Origin: Takakia lepidozioides
Lineage: Eukaryota > Streptophyta > Takakiopsida > Takakiales > Takakiaceae
Direction of reading: 5' to 3'
DNA: 64,000 nt
NCBI GenBank assembly: GCA_030704615.1
Contig: CM060732.1
Location: forward strand, 57,267,053-57,331,052
The position numbers were made by a program, and so were the translations under genes. The notes under the pieces are model-generated. The model saw nothing but the letters and a program-made list of their open reading frames with translations, had not been told where the DNA came from and made no database searches. Below are positions 30,112 to 40,490 of this stretch, piece after piece (within the stretch, counting starts at the first letter, position 1; every line of letters starts with the position of its first letter).

Positions 30112-31354
30112 TCATAGGCTCATCAAGAGAGCTAGAGAAATGGCAGAAATAAAAAATTGCTGGAGGGTGGGGGGGGGGGACACCGTGGGCGACCCAGTTC
30201 GTTTGCGATTGCTACGCGACCACTTGGAAAAGTGAGGAGCGAAGGTGTAACCGTGTTGGCTCCCCGGGAGCCTGCGGGGGAAACCACCTACAGGTGCTCG
30301 TATTTTGACTGAAATAAAAGAAGGTCCATCTAAAGTTTGAAGTTTGATGACATTCCCTATCTTAGCGTTTTCTGGCATCATCACTACAACTTTAGGCACC
30401 CCACTGTCTTTGTTGGAATCAAACAACCTAGGATCCTGATCAACGCTGAGTACCGCGTCGTCTATAGGGTTGTAGACATTGAGGCTCCCTATGAAGGAGC
30501 CAAAGTGCGCACCAATCTCTGGGAGTGACGCAAGATAGTTGTTTGGCAAGTAAGGAAGGGCTATGATTCGTGGCTTGCATGTTGCACCATCCTTGTGCAC
30601 CAATCCGGTGACCATGGATATATGTGAACCTTGAAGCGCGACGTGCGAGTGTTGAAATCCAATGGCCGATCCGCCTCCTCCTTTGAGCCAAAGTTCACTG
30701 TGTAGAAGCCCCTTCCCATGGAGTGGCAGAAGTGATGTGTGAGCCCACCTTCCGCCCCCAAGTGATTGATGATCCATATCCTTGCCCAATCCTTGTAGCT
30801 TGGACGCCCTGGAAAGTGCACAAGAATGCCATGACTTTATACAACCACCCCATCCATGCGGAGAGAGCCTCAAGGCAGTACATCAGAGGTCTGGTTTGAA
30901 GTATTGAGTTCTAGTCGTAGATAAATCCTAAGGTAGAGATGAGGCCAGCGTTGCCTGTAGCAAGTGGAGGATTGTAGCGTATAATTAGAGCGGTTATACA
31001 ACGGTAGGCCGTCAAAGTAGAGCAATACATATTAATGGACCTGGTTCTCATCATCAGTTGCTGCGGTAGCAGATGAAGGCTCGTTAATGACAATGCTTCT
31101 TGCTCTGGTTGCTAGAGGGGGGCCTAGTGGCCTCATTTGTGCTACACGGTCCACCTTGCCATCAAACGTAGCGTTACAGGCGAATATTGCTCTTGACTGA
31201 ATTGAGTTTGCTGTTGTGTAGCACGGGGCAAGTTGATTTCCGTTTCATCATTGAAACCGAAGGCTGCCATCAACGCCACAGTTAATGTTGGACCATCAAT
31301 CCTTTGGGGATGGGCATCACCACGAATCTGAATCCACACGGCAGTTCCAGTCAT
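30112..31354 (-). pseudogene. DUF4283-like transposon-derived remnant
   Basis: Combining two frames gives HFPGRPSYKDWARIW, MGRGFYTVNFGSKEEADRPL, FKVHIYPWSPDW and then RIIALPYLPNNYLASLPEIG AHFGSFIG. This follows the layout of the plant DUF4283 domain (GRRPS..W, GKGFFxVxF..E.A, PWxPDF, LP...L..IGxxxG), found in LINE-type and related proteins. A similar VWIQIRG segment lies upstream at 31142-31354. Several frameshifts show it is not functional. The match is by motif layout, not alignment. Confidence 0.5.
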
Positions 31355-31465
31355 CCACTATTCCCTTAATATTGTTGTGCATCTGTTGTAAAATGTCAAC
31401 GATGTCTGGTTCTTCATCCCCGCCATAGCCCAGCCTATCCACGTACATCGTGGTAGGGACCAATG

Positions 31466-31975
31466 TTGGGCGGTTATTTATTCTTGTCTCTAATAATAGT
31501 TGGTTATCTATCCGGTTATATATATATATATATATATAACCGCATGAGATGAAAATTTGAAATAACTGGTCCCGTTAGGAACCGACAGAGTGTAGGCATA
31601 CAAATAACCGGTCCCAATAGTAACCGGCGGAGGCCAAAATTTTAAAAATTGATGTAGACAACGGTTGGGTGTTTTTAAAGTGCACGGTTATATATATATA
31701 TATATATATATATTGGGTCTAATAACCTAAGGTTATGAGTGGCGGTTATGAGGTGTGAGTCCTTGGCTAGATTCATGAATGAGCTTGCGGGCTTCATATT
31801 TTGAAGCACATATTGCTTTAAATATATATATATATATATATATACATAACCGGTTGTATAACCCTCAGTTATAGCAAAAATGATAACCAGATTTATGGAT
31901 ACCCGGCCAAAAAAACATGTCACTCTTAACCGCAACCGGCAGGTTATTAGCCCCTAATAACGGGTCGCGTCAGAT
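31466..31975. repeat. TA microsatellites in GGTTAT/ATAACC-rich sequence
   Basis: Three (TA)n tracts (about 31516-31539, 31688-31713, 31820-31845) alternate with CCGGTTAT, ATAACCGC, TAACCGGC and similar strings in both orientations. The two ends (GGGCGGTTATT... and ...AATAACGGG) are loosely complementary, so a palindromic MITE is possible. A similar TAACCGCAACCGGC string recurs at 33016-33029. Confidence 0.55.
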
Positions 31976-33029
31976 TACTTGCCACGCTCCAATTCCCATG
32001 GATGATAGTGGATGGAAGTGAAGATGAATTGTAGATGTCATAGAGGAGCATATGTGGGAATTTATAGTGCCAAAAACTCATAAAAGCTGCTCCCTAGAAT
32101 TTTGCAAAGTGCCAGGGTTTCAGGAAATCCAATGTTAGAGCACCATTGACTACTCTGCACCATGAAATGTTATTGTGCACTTACTTACCAGAGGAATTGG
32201 AAAACAAATGTCACCTCATGGGTGTACTTGGGAAAGAAGCCAAAACAAGATTTTTTACCCCCCAGATTTCACATACAAAGCAGCCCCCCATATTTTTTGG
32301 CATTTTGGTCTGAGATTGTGGGAGATGACCTCTTGGTTGCCCCTTATCCGGATTCTGGAGGCCATTTCTTCAAGAAAAAATGTAAAATCACCAAAATATG
32401 TAGAGCAGTTTCATTTGGCGCCGATTCTAGAGTGGTCCAGGAATTAGTGTGGTCTAGGAGTTAAAAGAGAGGGCCAATGTTATAAGGCCACTTGTATTAT
32501 TTAATGAAATGAAGGGTCCAAAAATTAAGGATTGACTTTCTAGCGTGGGCTTTCTAGATAATTCTAGTTCTAGTTGACTTTCTAGATAGTTCTAGTTGAC
32601 TTTCCAGTTTCTAGATAGTTCTACTAATATGTGGGAAGCAACTACTAGTTGCTTGTAACTTGTGTCTTCAACATGCGGGCACATGCACTAGTAGCGTGTC
32701 TCACTAGTGGTTTGAGAGCCTGAGCTAACGTGAGTAGATGTTTGTTATGACAGGTAGGATCAAAGTGGCTTCAAGAGGGAAAGACAAGGTGGCGGAGGGT
32801 GTAGGGAAGTTCATAGAGGCAAGTGTTACTATGGGCGTGGGTGGAGCAGATATCGACGCCACATCTGGTCCCTTTTATTCCAAGTAAAAGGGAGTTAGAG
32901 CTCAGCAATGGAGGGTATGGCCCACTTTTTGGTTAGCTCGTCCTTTAGGGGTTAGAAAGTCAATAAATTGAAGTAACGTACCTACTAGGTTATTTCAATA
33001 TTGAGTTCCAATGTAACCGCAACCGGCTG
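31976..33029. other. Intergenic, no gene recognised
   Basis: A plus frame at 32162-32464 is open but resembles nothing known. The segment 32543-32625 contains several short TTCTAGATAGTTCTAGTTGACTT-type repeats. Confidence 0.5.
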
Positions 33030-34260
33030 TTAGCAAAAAATATAAACCTCAGGTGGTGCCTCCACATAAGCAAGAGGAGCTGCTGCTAGCTGCTCCTTCC
33101 CTTTCCGTTTCTCCCTCTTCTGCCTCGTAGAAGTGGTCTGAACTATGGGCTCTTTTGCAGCAAGGTTTCGGAGATTGCGTTCGTGAATCTCCTTGTCGGT
33201 GAGAGGGGCAAGAGATGCCACATTGTCATTCATGTTTTTCAGCACATTTTCTTGGATAGGGGTATCCCCGGGAGGGCAGTCAAGGTACCAGCCACAATCT
33301 GCCATATGGGCTCGACCCCAGTCTTTCAGGATTCCTGCTGTAAACATTGTGGAAGTGGAGGCAGGGTTTGACCAAAGGTCCATGAAGTCGGGGTACTGGC
33401 CGAGAAACTTCCCAGGGATAAGAATGGTCCTGATATACCTCAATGCGAAGAAAGACATAGTTCTGTAAGTTTACCTCAACGAAAATATCAGAGAACATGC
33501 AAGAAGAACACTTGATGACTACAAGAACAAAAAGCAGACATGACCCCAGGAAATGTGTGCGCCAACGCACCTATTTTCCTAGTGTGTAGAGTGTGTATTG
33601 CAGCCCGTTCTGGATGAGACTAGATTCACAGATCAACCCTCATAGTCGGCCCCCCAGACGCACGCAATTGAAGTGCCTTAAGGGAAGGGAAGAGCATTCT
33701 ACACAATGCACCCGGTTTGTGGTGACGTGGGATGTTTCGGTTCCCCTACAAAAACACAGCAAGAGATGAGGAGAGTATTAAAGGGTACAGAAGGCTGAAT
33801 TACAAGAAACATTGAATGACATGGAATAGAGCAGAACAATATATCTTACTTGTTAATGTCACTAGCTGAGAAATATTTCCACGAGGGTCCAGGACGATGG
33901 AGGCCACAAAGTAAAGCCAGTCCCTCTCCAATGAGCGTTGCTTCGAAATGCAATTCATCCATGCAAGCAACCGATGGTTGCCATCCTAGACACGGAGCAT
34001 TTCCCGGAGAAAACCTGAGTTGATTGTCTTTGGAGGTATTGCTCAAATTCCTCATTTACCTCATGCCAGATTGGATCCCAATTGGCCATGGCAACCTCAT
34101 CAACAGGCGACTCTTTTCCATTTGCATCAGCCAATGACACATAGAATACCTGTGACCCGTCACGGTATCCATGTACAAAATCACCCTTTAACTTTGTGAT
34201 GTCATTGTTGAGGGCAGGTCGGACCGCAGGCATTGAAATCATGCGACAGAGAAGGATCAT
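33030..34260 (-). pseudogene. Unidentified minus-strand exons
   Basis: Open minus stretches at 34260-33955, 34055-33846 and 33458-33030 look coding (for example LKGDFVHGYRDGSQVFYVSL, DPIWHEVNEEFEQYL, and FLGQYPDFMDLWSNPASTST). The first two overlap in different frames. A splice-donor-like CAAGTAAGA follows DINK at about 33850, and an acceptor-like TTTTGTAG occurs near 33745. The protein ends in a Lys/Arg/Glu-rich segment (TRQKREKRKGKEQ). I do not recognise the family and cannot decide between a real intron-containing gene with sequence errors and a decayed copy. Confidence 0.3.
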
Positions 34261-34780
34261 TAGCCACCAGGTACCCCCATGGCCTTGATAACCTGTTCAC
34301 ATTTTGGAAGCCCATGACCTCCTGGGCATTGTCTTCGTTAGCAAAATCATCCCCATCAGCCTCTTGATTCCCCGACAATACAAGCAGGTGAGTTCGAAAC
34401 AGCTACTTAATTTGTTCTTTCTTTGTTTTTTTTCCTGCCGTGCAAAAAACGAAAAAGATTTCTAGCTCTAAGTAGTGAATGGGTTCATAATCATTAAAGA
34501 AGGGAGGGCAGCAGAAATCCGTGCGTTGAAGGAAGCAATTCCCTTGCCTCATTTTGTTTCCATTTCTGGGCAAGCATGCTGTTTTTTCCAATAGAGTTGG
34601 TGTCCAATATGGGCACTCAAAAAGTAAGTGGGTCAGCGCACGCTCTGTAACCTGCCCTCCAACGGCTTCATCCTCTAATCTATGATTGGAAAAATCTACA
34701 TCTAAATCATAGATTACATCTAGATCTAGATCGATAGATTAGATCATAGACTATGGATCATAGATCTAGATCTAATTTTA
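34261..34780. other. Intergenic, AT-rich with AGATCT-type repeats
   Basis: No gene is recognised. From 34680 on, the sequence is dominated by TCTAGATC, ATAGATTAGATC and similar short palindromic strings leading into the inverted-repeat arm. Confidence 0.6.
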
Positions 34781-34897
34781 AAGATCTAATTTCAGATCTC
34801 ATGACCTTATAGATTTTAATTTCAGAATAGATTAGACCTCTTGATCTAGATTGTTCATACAACCTCTACTGGATGACAGCTCTCCTGCAGTGCATTC
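34781..34897 (+). repeat. Left arm of an inverted repeat flanking the terpene synthase gene
   Basis: Its reverse complement aligns with 37843-37963. Shared blocks include GGAGAGCTG(T/C)CATCCA, TATGAACAATCTAGATC, GAAATTAAAATCTATA and AGATCTGAAATTAGATCT. The arms are diverged and contain small indels, and enclose 2.9 kb. Confidence 0.8.
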
Positions 34898-35961
34898 GAT
34901 CACGATCACAGGGGGGTTTTGTCAGATCACCGTATAGTGAAACTGGACATATGCCCTCTTTCTCCAGGTGCTGATTCTCGTCCACTTGGTGAATTAAATT
35001 CTCCACTGACAGATTTGCTCATATTTCTCCACTTCGAGAATGTGGCACATCGGCTGGTACGTAGCTCAGGCAGGCGTAGCCCTCAGCGCTAAGTCCCCGT
35101 CCGTTGTTGTCCGCTTTCATCCCGTCCGGCTCTTCTCATCTTTCATCTCTCTCTTTTCCATCATTCCCATGATGGTTTCCCTTCCCTCCCAACTATTTTG
35201 AGACAGGGCGGCGTTGACGTGGCGATCTCCCAGTCGTGGCTTATGGTGTAATGCCGGCGAGTTATTTGGTACAGTCTACCGTCCTGCAAGTGCTGGAAAA
35301 GACTCCATTCTTGTGCCGGGCACATGCGCAGTTCGCTGCATCCTAAGCGGCGGCTGGATGTGGTGGGCCCCTAGGGAATTCCAAAAAGGCCTTGATGTGA
35401 AATGCATCGCAATTCATATTGAGTGGAAGGTGTCGTTTTGCTGCGATCATAACTGCATGTCATGGCAGTGGAGGACATTGAGTGTGAGTTTTATCTCAGG
35501 CTTCAGCCCCCTAAATAGAATCATTCTTTGCTGACCAATTGTTATTGACCTGTGAGAGAGAATGATTGTATGAAATCATGATGTCCCACGATTCGCATAC
35601 AACACAGGTTAGATGCTCCAAAAGCCAAGATGCCTTCGTTGACTGCGATCCACCCTCCATGCCGCCAACCCTTCCTTTGATTGTGGGCTTTTGCTGCTCC
35701 ACAGATCCATAGTGGATAAGATCCAAATTATTCCCTAAAAAGCGGGCGCAAAAAACCAACCCGTTTTTACGTGTGGGAGTCGACAGTTGCAGCTCCGCAA
35801 GTTGTCGTGATGCAGGGCGAGGGCGATGAGAGGATATACCAATAGATACAACATCAATATTCCACCTCCACTCTCACCTACTCACAGCTCCACGGATGGT
35901 ACTCGTGCACTTTCTCCGCCGATGATCGGGTTGTGAGCTGAGATCACGAGACTGCAGCAGA
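34898..35961. other. Upstream region of the terpene synthase gene
   Basis: No gene is recognised. A plus frame at 35214-35534 is open but unsupported. The last 100 bases before the ATG contain CT-rich, leader-like sequence (CCACCTCCACTCTCACC). A convincing TATA box was not identified. Confidence 0.4.
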
Positions 35962-37149
35962 ATGGTTCCCCAGCTCCAGCGCCCGTCTGAACATCTACCC
36001 ACGAACGATGAGACCCAACCTCCACCTCTCGTCCCTTCCATGGCCATCAGAGGCCTCCCACCTCTTCGGCAGAGCAAGTTTCACGTTGAAGTCGAGGAAC
36101 GCCTCTTGAAAATTCCAGAGCACCGCAAGATCAACTCGTATGATCCCTATTGTCGTCTTTCCAACTCATGTGCCAGCTTTTTCTACAGCGAAGTCGTCAG
36201 TTATGATCATTTGGTAGCCATCTCTACGATATACACCCTCCTGTGGATCCTGGATGACCTTTTGTTTGATATTCCAAGCGACTTGCTCCTCCAGGAGTAT
36301 GGCATCGATCGCAGCAACAGAATCCATGAGAGCCCTCACAAAATCGGAGAGTTCCTCAACAACTTGAACATCCTCTTCCGGAACCAAGAGCCTCCGCGCG
36401 ATCCCATCAAGATCGAGGCGATGTGGTGGAAAGCGGGTCAGGAATTGCGACGCTTGTCCAACCCACAATGGTTCGATACTTTTGCAGACTCTGTCATGAT
36501 GCACCACAGATGGTGCGTTTCCAGCCAAGCCGACATTGCAAGCGACCGCTTCGCCAGCTTATATGTGCAAGACTTGGAGTCTTTCACCAAAATGCGCGCC
36601 TGGAACGCTGGATCCTTGTTTATGGTGAATCTCGTGGAGTTTGCCAAGAACGCCTTTCTTCCAGACGAGGTGCGCGAGCAACCCGTCATTCAACAGATGA
36701 CCAACGCGGCCGGCGTTCATTGCGCTTTCGTTAACGATATTTTCTCCTACGACTGTGAAGTGAAGGAAAGGAATCCGCGCAATATAATCATGGTGTTGAT
36801 GGAACGTGAAGACATACCGCTACCCCAAGCTGTGTGGAGAACCGTGGAGTTGGTGAACTGTTGGGCTCGCATCTTCCTGGAGCTGGAGACGCAGTTGGGC
36901 GTGTGGGATGCGGAACCTTGGGCCGATGCTCTGCGCCGCTATGTGGAAGGTATGAAGGAGTTTATGGCTGGCAGTCTTTACTGGCACAGCCTGCATAAGC
37001 GCTATCGGAATTCTGACTCAGTTTTCCCAGAGCTCAGGGTCATCACCAATGTCCATCACGAACTACAAGACATTTACCTGATCAGATGCAGCACCTGCGT
37101 CAACTGTACCCAACAATGCGTCACAACACTTCCAACGTTCAATAATTAG
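35962..37149 (+). CDS. Microbial terpene synthase-like (MTPSL) class I terpene synthase
   Basis: A single uninterrupted 395-codon frame encodes a class I terpene synthase of the microbial type. It has the aspartate-rich metal site DDLLFD (residues 98-103, DDxxxD) after WIL, the NSE/DTE site NDIFSYDCE (258-266, N-D-x-x-S-x-x-x-E), and WHSLHKRY (341-348), the W-x5-R-Y motif near the C-terminus. Size and the lack of the plant alpha-beta-gamma domain layout match MTPSLs, which make mono- and sesquiterpenes from prenyl diphosphates in the cytosol of non-seed plants. No transit peptide is evident. The ATG at 35962 is the first in frame. The last 20 residues (Cys/Thr-rich) are unlike the family and may be a variable tail. 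There is no intron, and an inverted repeat flanks the locus. The product spectrum cannot be read from sequence. Confidence 0.93.
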   Translation: MVPQLQRPSEHLPTNDETQPPPLVPSMAIRGLPPLRQSKFHVEVEERLLKIPEHRKINSYDPYCRLSNSCASFFYSEVVSYDHLVAISTIYTLLWILDDLLFDIPSDLLLQEYGIDRSNRIHESPHKIGEFLNNLNILFRNQEPPRDPIKIEAMWWKAGQELRRLSNPQWFDTFADSVMMHHRWCVSSQADIASDRFASLYVQDLESFTKMRAWNAGSLFMVNLVEFAKNAFLPDEVREQPVIQQMTNAAGVHCAFVNDIFSYDCEVKERNPRNIIMVLMEREDIPLPQAVWRTVELVNCWARIFLELETQLGVWDAEPWADALRRYVEGMKEFMAGSLYWHSLHKRYRNSDSVFPELRVITNVHHELQDIYLIRCSTCVNCTQQCVTTLPTFNN

Positions 37150-37479
37150 TACGGTTTCTCATACGTCCGCATGCTTGATCTTCATATAAGGACTTAATGA
37201 TCTATATTTTCGTATGTAAAGTCTGTTGTAACAGTTGATTATAGCAAACTTGTTTAGGATTTGGAACATACTGTTCTGCTGCTTTTGATCTGCCATCTAG
37301 CGAAGAAGAAATGGGAGAAAGCGGAGAGGCAAATCGGTGTCCAAAGTTGAGTAGAAATGATCCAATTGAGCGCACCTATTTTCGGAGCCCATGTAAAACT
37401 ACTGTCATGGTATCAAACAGGTGTTTTCAAAACTTTATATCTCTAAACGTAGGAATCCGAATGGCATACGAAACCTTCC

Positions 37480-37840
37480 TTCAGTCTCAGTTATCCTAAT
37501 CCTACATAAATATGTCAGTGCTCATTTTGTATTTTATTTTTTAATAAGGGAAACACCTGGGAGCGACAGCTCCCGAATCAGGCCCCTTGATAGTGAGATG
37601 AGAAAATATCCTCGTCGTAAGGCTTTCTGATGCGACACCGCGCAGAGAAGGGGGAGAAGAGCGTACCACACCGGTCAAGTAGCAGGATTTGACCCCAGGA
37701 TCATCCGGATGGCACTCAGTGCACTTTACCAACTGAGCTACTAACTGTTGGTGTGTTCGTAGGGTATCATTAATGGAAAATAAACGGTAAGCACTTGAAA
37801 GTGCTGAAAATGCAGCATCAGTGGTAACCAGCTGTTATGA
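37480..37840. repeat. Direct repeat copy 1 (SINE-occupied)
   Basis: Outside the SINE this matches 38330-38430: AGTTATCCTAATCCTACA on the left, and GGGTATCATTAATGGAAAAT, AAACGGTAAGCACTTGAAAG and CTGAAAATGCA on the right. Confidence 0.85.
37526..37744 (-). mobile_element. tRNA-derived SINE with empty-site paralogue
   Basis: On the minus strand a pol III A-box TAGCTCAGTTGG (37729-37740) and a B-box-like GGTCAAATCC (37684-37693) are 45 bp apart. The body runs to an A-rich tail (TATTAAAAAATAAAATAC, about 37526-37545). It is flanked by diverged direct repeats ATGTCAGTGCTCAT (37512-37525) and TGTTGGTGTGTTCGT (37746-37760). A paralogous copy of the locus at 38330-38430 has a single ATGTTAGTATTCAT at this point and no insert, which defines the insertion. 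Confidence 0.8.
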
Positions 37841-37842
37841 GG

Positions 37843-37963
37843 GAATGCGCTCCAGGAGAGCTGCCATCCATTAGAGGATCTATGAACAATCTAGATCTAG
37901 ATCTAATCTATAGATTCAGAAATTAAAATCTATACTGTGTACATTAGATCTGAAATTAGATCT
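37843..37963 (-). repeat. Right arm of the inverted repeat flanking the terpene synthase gene
   Basis: Matches the reverse complement of 34781-34897 with scattered differences. It lies about 700 bp after the terpene synthase stop codon, directly beyond the SINE-containing repeat. Confidence 0.8.
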
Positions 37964-38178
37964 ATAGACCCAAATTGTTAGAATTACATCTAGCCTAGGG
38001 TTGTATTGAGATCAGAACTCCCTCTAAAAATAATAATAATAAAAATTCCCAGTTTGAACATTTTCCTTCTAAGCAGTGTAGGTACTGTTTATCGTATTCA
38101 CATTGGTGCGAGGAGTGAAACAAACAAATATGGAATAGATATCTACTTTAGTACAAGGTCTACAGGTGCGGTACCTTT

Positions 38179-38298
38179 CTGCCCTAAAAGAAGGCATACA
38201 AGGAAGAAGGATACACTTTTCATCTGGCCTATCTCTTCCTGCCCTAAAAGAAAGGCATACAAGGAAGAAGGATACACTTTTCATCTGGCCTATCTCTT
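38179..38298 (+). repeat. Two-copy 60-bp tandem repeat
   Basis: CTGCCCTAAAAGAAGGCATA begins at 38179 and again at 38239. The copies differ by one A and are otherwise identical up to ATCTCTTC. Confidence 0.95.
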
Positions 38299-38329
38299 CT
38301 TGTTACGTGGAATGTGCAAAATACTCACC

Positions 38330-38430
38330 TAGTTATCCTAAGCCTACAGCAAGATGTTAGTATTCATGGGGTATCATCAGTGGACAATAAACGGTAAGCA
38401 CTTGAAAGTACTGAAAATGCATCATCAAGG
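38330..38430. repeat. Direct repeat copy 2 (empty site)
   Basis: Equivalent to 37480-37840 without the SINE; see that entry. Confidence 0.85.
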
Positions 38431-38435
38431 AGGTT

Positions 38436-38790
38436 TGAAGTTTCTCCACCGGAGATTTTGAACAGAAATCCACATAAATCTCCAGGAGATTTACACTAAG
38501 TGAGAGAATTTGAAATTCTTCCATCTCCAGGTGGAGAATGTGGATTGTTCTTCAAAATCCCCAGGTGGAGAACAGGTGGAGATATGGGGAGGTTCTCCAT
38601 CAACGAGTTTGGGGAAGTAGAGAAACTCTCCACCCTGGATTTTGGAGTAATTCAGAACATCTCCACCTGGAGATTTGAAACTGGGCGAGAGATTTGCTAG
38701 GACATATGCAACTAGACATCCCACAAAAGCATATATGGAGGACAACAGAGACATTACTATACCATCTCCCCCATATGCAACTGGACATTT
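38436..38790. repeat. Cluster of CTCCACCTGGAG/CTCCAGGTGGAG palindromes and a short direct repeat
   Basis: Strings such as TCTCCACCGGAGATT, TCTCCAGGAGATT, CTCCAGGTGGAGAA, CCCAGGTGGAGAACAGGTGGAG and TCTCCACCTGGAGATTTG recur in both orientations between 38436 and 38690. They are followed by two copies of CATATGCAACT(A/G)GACAT at about 38703 and 38765. No gene is seen. Confidence 0.75.
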
Positions 38791-39789
38791 CCTACAAACA
38801 TATTACATCCTCCATGCAATGGAATGAAGTGAAACGAAATTGACTTTTATAAGGACATGGAAGGAAGACAAATTTTGTTTTTGATTTACATGTCCACAAG
38901 GTGCACAAAGTACAGAGAATCTGCGTTCAATTTACTATGTAGGACTAGAGAGAGAGGACTGCCAACACAACTCCAGAAAACATGTCAAGTCCATATACCC
39001 CAAAATTGCCCAAGGTTCATGCTGCTCGCCCCTAACTCTCTTACTCAGGGGCACAACAAAAGGCCATTTATTTCTAAATGTTCCACACAGGACTGCTATA
39101 CTATAAATACTAAATGCAAACTACTACAGCATCCCCCAACTTGCAAAAAGCTTAACTGCAGGCATGTGTAACTGTGACTGTTAGTGGTGAGCCCTGTAAG
39201 GAGTCTAGACTGCTTTGTACAGTCATCAGAAAAGAAGACTGAATCAAATTGAACTCCTTACATAAATACACAAGGAGGCAACCGCACAATCTACTCATAA
39301 AACACTTCATACCTTATCGTCAATCCCATACTCAGCTTGGGATCAAAAGAAAAGTGACAAGTAAGCAGAAATAGGATGGAGAGGACCAAAGGCAACAACC
39401 AATGACAAAACGAAAAATACAGGTACACATGGATACATGGTATACATGGATACCGATTGTTACCAAAGCACATATGTGTTTATACTTTATATGAGATATA
39501 TGCGCGCATATTGCAAGGGAAAGCTGCAAAGGATCCACAACATGCCCTTCCCATGTTCCCAAACTATGAGTATATCATACGAGAGCAATAGCGAGCGAGC
39601 GAACGAGAGAGAGAGAGAGAGAGAGAAGATACTCATGTCATGTCAAGACATAGACAAGACCCTACTAGGGTCATTGTCAATTAAAGACATAAACAACCCA
39701 TAAACAGGGCACCGTCTAACACTTCCAGTCTTGTCATAGCAGACCTAGTGACAACACCCATTCAATCATGATAAAACATGGTGGGAGGG
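38791..39789. other. Intergenic, no gene recognised
   Basis: Short open frames only. A GA microsatellite is listed separately. Confidence 0.5.
39605..39626 (+). repeat. (GA)n microsatellite
   Basis: Eleven GA units after GAGCGAGCGAAC. Confidence 0.95.
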
Positions 39790-40490
39790 CGGGGTTTATT
39801 CATGTTCAAATTCCTGTAAGTAACCCAAGACATGCACCATGCAAAGCTCCTTGGGTAGGTAAGAACAGCCTGCCCTGCTACAGATTCAGGGTATGTTCAT
39901 TCAAGCACCTTGAAAGACCAGCCTGCAATTTACCAGATTTCAAACATGCAACCAAGTAATCTTCTTGGGCATGACAAAACATATTGCAGCTTCACTCTTT
40001 GCCATTTGTAAGTACCCCAAGACATGCATCATGCAAGGCTCCTTGGGTAGGTAAGAACAGCCTGTTCTACTTCAGATTCAGGATATGTTCATACAAGTAC
40101 CTTGAAGGACCAGCCTGCAATTAATCAGATTTCAAGCATGCAACCAAGTAAACTTCTTGGGCATGACAAAACATATTGCAGCTTCATTCTTTGCCATTTG
40201 TAAGTATCCTAAGACATGCATCATGCAAGGCCTCTTGGGTAGATAAGAACAGTCTGCCATACTACAGATTCAAGACATGTATACACAAACATCTTGATTG
40301 ACCAGCCTGTAGTTTATTAGATTCCAAACATGCAACCAAGTGACCCACTTGGGCATGACAAGACAGACTGCAACTTCATTCTACACCATGTATAATTGCC
40401 CCAAGACATGCATCATGTAAGGCATTTTGGCATGGAAGAAAGGCTCGCCATGTTACAGATTCAAGATATGGACACACAAACACTTTGAGT
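39790..40490. repeat. Tandem array, unit about 192 bp, 3.7 copies
   Basis: The string CC(C/T)AAGACATGCA(C/T)CATG starts at about 39823, 40016, 40208 and 40400, a spacing of 192-193 bp. Other unit landmarks repeat in register: CTTGGGTAGGTAAGAACAG, CAGATTCA, ACCAGCCTG, GCATGACAA(A/G)ACA and GCA(G/A)CTTCA. Later units are more diverged. Confidence 0.92.

Noticed and set aside
31466-31975. Definite MITE
   Set aside because: End complementarity is loose and no target duplication was found; reported only as a repeat.
37681-37744. tRNA gene on the minus strand
   Set aside because: A-box and B-box are present, but the B-box is one base short, no acceptor stem closes, and the sequence continues into a tailed body with flanking repeats. 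It is the head of a SINE.
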